NCBI GenBank assembly: GCA_002377645.1
Contig: DFQF01000001.1
Location: forward strand, 1-9,223
Direction: 5' to 3'
Length of the DNA: 9,223 bases
Source: Nitrospinaceae bacterium UBA3496
GTDB lineage: Bacteria; UBA8248
A program made the position numbers and the translations under genes. Positions 7,100 to 9,223 of this stretch are shown in pieces (position 1 is the stretch's first letter; each line of letters begins with the position of its first letter). The notes below the pieces were generated by a model, which saw only the letters and a program-made list of their open reading frames with translations, made no database searches and was not told the DNA's origin.

Positions 7100-7138
7100 A
7101 GATAATATGAATTGCATTATAACGAAAATTCATTATCT
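7100..7138 (-). promoter_or_regulatory. Candidate promoter/operator: TATAAT box inside an imperfect dyad
   Basis: On the minus strand a consensus -10 box, TATAAT, occupies 7116-7121. It is enclosed by an inverted repeat: AGATAATATGAATT (7100-7113) against AATTCATTATCT (7127-7138), 12 matching pairs with a 2-nt bulge. No good -35 hexamer is found 16-18 bp upstream, so the promoter would depend on an activator or an alternative sigma factor. The predicted transcript would start about 35 nt before the barrel-protein ATG and could serve the downstream transporter operon. No U-tract follows the dyad, so it does not look like a terminator. Confidence 0.4.
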
Positions 7139-7149
7139 CACTATAAAGG

Positions 7150-7761
7150 TCAGCTTAAAGATTTCTTTTTATGATCAAAGATCTCTTTTATTAAATACCA
7201 ACGTTTTTTTATCGAAATCATACTTAGGATTGTCGTCATCAATATGAAAATCAAGTCGCCATCACTTACGATGATTGAGAAAGAAGGCATTATAGCAATT
7301 GTTAATATTTCGGCATGTTCAATTTGTTTTGTGAAAATATAAATTAATAGGAAAAAAGTAAGGCAAATAATTAAAGTCCAGGGAGAGCAAGCTAGAAGTA
7401 TTCCAATAATTGGTCCTGTCCCAGACCCGCCTCTAAGAGGGTGTAAAATAGAGAATGAATGGGCTGCCATAATTATTATTGCTACTAGTGCTGAGATCAG
7501 TATTGAATGCAAAAAGTAAATTGCTGTAAACATTAAAAAAAATGTTGTAATAGATTCTAAAAGCATTATCAGAAAAAATATTTTTTTTCCTAATAGCGAG
7601 TATATTGTTAAAAAACGAGGATATTTTTCATTATTTCTTTTAGTAGATTTTTTGAATTTGCTTCTAAAGAGAATTGCAGGCGAAAATAAGCCTATTAAAA
7701 TTGAGCATGATAGAAGCAGAAGGGCGGGTCCAGATTTAAATAGGTTTAAAAATTCTTCCAT
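7150..7761 (-). CDS. Diverged PlsY-like membrane protein (glycerol-3-phosphate acyltransferase family)
   Basis: This 203-residue protein has five or six hydrophobic segments (about 12-33, 60-83, 85-100, 117-142, 151-164, 169-183), matching PlsY in size and topology. PlsY transfers acyl groups from acyl-phosphate to glycerol-3-phosphate in the inner membrane. The best evidence is residues 99-116, where AAHSFSILHPLRGGSGTG aligns with the PlsY motif GH-x-(F/W)P-x-x-L-x-F-x-GGKGVAT, followed by G-x-L-L-A as in the family. The usual Lys of GGKG is Ser here, and the N-terminal GSGN-x-GATN motif is not recognisable (KSTKRNNEKYPR instead). It may be inactive, act on another acceptor, or merely resemble the family. 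AGGGG lies 4 nt before the ATG. It begins 30 bp after the ArsS-type gene, so the two form an operon. Confidence 0.6.
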   Translation of the reverse strand: MEEFLNLFKSGPALLLLSCSILIGLFSPAILFRSKFKKSTKRNNEKYPRFLTIYSLLGKKIFFLIMLLESITTFFLMFTAIYFLHSILISALVAIIIMAAHSFSILHPLRGGSGTGPIIGILLACSPWTLIICLTFFLLIYIFTKQIEHAEILTIAIMPSFSIIVSDGDLIFILMTTILSMISIKKRWYLIKEIFDHKKKSLS

Positions 7762-7791
7762 TTTTCCCCTTAAAAAAAAGAAAAATTCTTT

Positions 7792-8766
7792 TTAGGTTAA
7801 AGAACCACCGCATGAAGAACCTGAACCAGCAGTACAACCAAAACAATGGTCATTTGTTTTGATTTTTTTCCCAATTAATTCTTCAGGGGAGTAATCCCAC
7901 AATTTTTGGTTTGATAGTTTCATGTTTAGCATTTGGTTAAAATCGCAATCATAGATAAAGCCTTTCCAGTCTACGCTTATCAAATGTCGACACATTAGAG
8001 AATCGATTGTTTGGGTATTATAAGAACTTTTAAGGAGTAAAAAATAGTCGTGAAGTTTTTTATTCCGTTCCAAGAATGTTCTAAAACGATTTATTGGCAT
8101 ATTCGTGATTGTTAGTAGTTCGTTAAATTCAATATTAAATAGTTTTTTTAACTCAATTTTATATTCTATTTCCAATTCTTTTTGTGGAGGGGGGAGAGAA
8201 TCATCTTGTGGATTATAGACAAGTTTTAGAATCAGATCTTCAACTCTTCCATAACCCAATGAATTTAGTTTTTGAAGTGCGAGAATTGATTTCTGAAAAA
8301 CTCCAGTACCTCTTTGTGAATCGACATTTTCTTCGAGATAGCATGGCAAAGAACAGATGAGTTCTACTTTATTTTTAGAATAGAATTCACTTAAATCTTC
8401 TTGTCCCTCTTCAAAAATTACTGTCAGATTACATCTTACAATTATATGTGTACCGAGATCTCTACATTCTGAAACTATTTTTCTGAAATTTGGATTAAGC
8501 TCTGGGGCACCACCAGTGATATCAACAATGGAAATTTTGTGTTTTTTAATCCATTGTAAAATTTTAGAAGAAGTATCTAGTGTCATACTTTCTTTCCTAT
8601 GCGGACCTGCATCTACATGGCAGTGATTGCAAGTTTGATTGCAAACTTTTCCAAGATTTATTTGAAGAGTAGTTAGAGAAATTCGATCGATTTCTGGTTC
8701 AAAGAAAATTTCAGGAAAAGATGAACTACCACTAATCGTTTGTAATTGCAGAGTTTTATCTAACAT
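7792..8766 (-). CDS. arsS: Radical SAM protein, ArsS family (arsenosugar biosynthesis type)
   Basis: The 324-residue protein has a radical SAM domain with the [4Fe-4S]-binding CxxxCxxC motif at C42/C46/C49, in the phrase LTTLQINLGKVCNQTCNHCHVDAGP that typifies the family. DITGGAPELNP (82-92) is the SAM-binding GGAPEL-type loop. The DUF3641-like C-terminal half contains LKLVYNPQ, FNELLTITNMPI and DCDFNQML, and ends in the cysteine-rich CFGCTAGSGSSCGG (C308, C311, C319). In characterised members ArsS couples the deoxyadenosyl group of SAM to dimethylarsenic, made by the methyltransferase ArsM, giving the arsenosugar precursor. Some relatives carry selenocysteine in the Cys-rich region; this copy has only Cys codons and no in-frame TGA. 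The ATG at 8766 is preceded by AGGA with no spacing, and a weaker CGGA sits 8 nt away. No arsM is present in the window. Family assignment is firm; arsenic chemistry in this organism is inferred. Confidence 0.9.
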   Translation of the reverse strand: MLDKTLQLQTISGSSSFPEIFFEPEIDRISLTTLQINLGKVCNQTCNHCHVDAGPHRKESMTLDTSSKILQWIKKHKISIVDITGGAPELNPNFRKIVSECRDLGTHIIVRCNLTVIFEEGQEDLSEFYSKNKVELICSLPCYLEENVDSQRGTGVFQKSILALQKLNSLGYGRVEDLILKLVYNPQDDSLPPPQKELEIEYKIELKKLFNIEFNELLTITNMPINRFRTFLERNKKLHDYFLLLKSSYNTQTIDSLMCRHLISVDWKGFIYDCDFNQMLNMKLSNQKLWDYSPEELIGKKIKTNDHCFGCTAGSGSSCGGSLT

Positions 8767-8842
8767 TCCTAATTTCCGAATGTTTATAGAAATGCAAAAA
8801 TAGGTTTCTTCCTAAATTATTTTATAACTAATGCGAACTTCA

Positions 8843-9223
8843 TTAAGCTCTAACAAGCTTTCTTCTAAGGGCTTTAATTTTATTTCTTGTTCTTTTCAGT
8901 TGTTGCGAATCTTGAGTTTCTAGGTATTGATCACGTTCTTTTTTGAGAGTTTTAATTTTCTCTTTAATAGATGCACGATCAATATTAGAAGTTCTTTTAT
9001 TTTCTTGAAGGGGGATATCATTGATCTCTTTCAAAACACGAACTAATTGTGTTTTGTCCATGCCATGAACCCCAGTAATTTTTCCGCCATATCCTAGAGC
9101 AGCTTCTTTTAGTTTAGGCACATTCATTTTATCAATTTCACCTGCACTAAGTTTGGGAAGTTCTTCTGCAGCAGGCTCGCTGGCTTCTTCGGCTTGTTCT
9201 TCTGCAACAGGCTCGCTGGCTTC
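8843..9223 (-). CDS. Rho_N/SAP-like protein with acidic repeat linker and basic coiled coil, 5' partial
   Basis: The frame is open to the right edge, so the methionine at 9127 is internal and the gene starts outside the window; 126 C-terminal residues are visible. From N to C they are an acidic Ala/Glu/Pro linker with two EASEP-xAEE repeats, the segment LPKLSAGEIDKMNVPKLKEA, then ALGYGGKITGVHGMDKTQLVRVLKEI. The last of these resembles the Rho termination factor N-terminal/SAP helix-extended-loop-helix that binds nucleic acid (the GVHGM-x-K-x-x-L pattern is typical). A short basic coiled coil follows (IKEKIKTLKKERDQYLE, then QQLKRTRNKIKALRRKL). Similar stand-alone proteins are known by sequence in deltaproteobacterial genomes without a proven role. 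A nucleic-acid-binding function is plausible. It is separated from the ArsS-type gene by 76 bp. Confidence 0.72.
   Translation of the reverse strand, partial: EASEPVAEEQAEEASEPAAEELPKLSAGEIDKMNVPKLKEAALGYGGKITGVHGMDKTQLVRVLKEINDIPLQENKRTSNIDRASIKEKIKTLKKERDQYLETQDSQQLKRTRNKIKALRRKLVRA
9161..9223 (-). repeat. 36-bp tandem coding repeat in the acidic linker
   Basis: The 27-bp blocks at 9161-9187 and 9197-9223 are identical except for one base and lie at a 36-bp period. They encode EASEPAAEE and EASEPVAEE. The array runs into the window edge, so more copies may follow upstream in the gene. Confidence 0.8.

Noticed and set aside
7775..7793. AT hairpin (AAAAAGAA / TTCTTTTT, 3-nt loop) between the ArsS-type and PlsY-like genes
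   Set aside because: It has only one G-C pair, overlaps the stop codon, and is followed at once by the next gene's ribosome-binding site, so a functional terminator is unlikely.
8800..8815. Terminator-like TAGG-AAGAAA-CCTA followed by a T run on the minus strand, after the Rho_N-like gene
   Set aside because: The stem is only 4 bp and would be too weak. It is more likely chance in AT-rich sequence.
1..9223. Search for a defence system, phage, transposon, CRISPR array or tRNA
   Set aside because: No nuclease, helicase, integrase, transposase, spaced repeats or tRNA cloverleaf was recognised. The genes read as transport, metabolism and hypothetical proteins.

Overview
This window reads as ordinary chromosome from an AT-rich, probably marine, Gram-negative bacterium. 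The evidence is the low GC content, Shine-Dalgarno-led genes, an arsenosugar-type radical SAM enzyme and a Rho_N/SAP-like basic protein of a kind I associate with deltaproteobacterial or SAR324-like genomes. The lineage guess is from memory and weak. I see no phage, insertion sequence, CRISPR array, tRNA or rRNA, and no GC-rich intrinsic terminator anywhere.

Layout: one gene, a MORN-repeat protein cut by the left edge, reads rightwards (to 710). Everything else is on the minus strand. From about 7.1 kb down to 0.73 kb there are seven closely spaced genes, read in this order: a two-part ferredoxin-like (EthD/DUF4286-like) protein; a small single-domain cupin; an uncharacterised acidic protein; an oligopeptide-type ABC solute-binding protein; its two permeases (DppB and DppC types); and an M20D-type amidohydrolase. 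The simplest reading is one or two operons that import a peptide-like or amide-containing compound and then hydrolyse it inside the cell. The cupin and barrel proteins would be accessory or catabolic partners. No ATPase subunit of the transporter is present. A candidate promoter with a TATAAT box inside an imperfect dyad lies upstream of the first gene (7100-7138). A 93-bp AT-rich gap at 5864-5956 could hold a second promoter.

Upstream of that block (7.15-8.77 kb) is a two-gene unit. It holds a radical SAM protein with the arsenosugar-synthase (ArsS) signature and, 30 bp behind it, a multi-pass membrane protein that looks like a diverged PlsY acyltransferase. This pairing is the most interesting item in the window, because it raises the possibility that arsenosugar synthesis is linked to lipid assembly. 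The right end (8843-9223) is the C-terminal part of a protein cut by the window edge: an acidic repeat linker, a Rho_N/SAP-like segment and a basic coiled coil.

Several start codons were placed by Shine-Dalgarno position rather than by longest ORF: solute-binding protein at 5408, acidic protein at 5851 (GTG), cupin at 6325, barrel protein at 7074.
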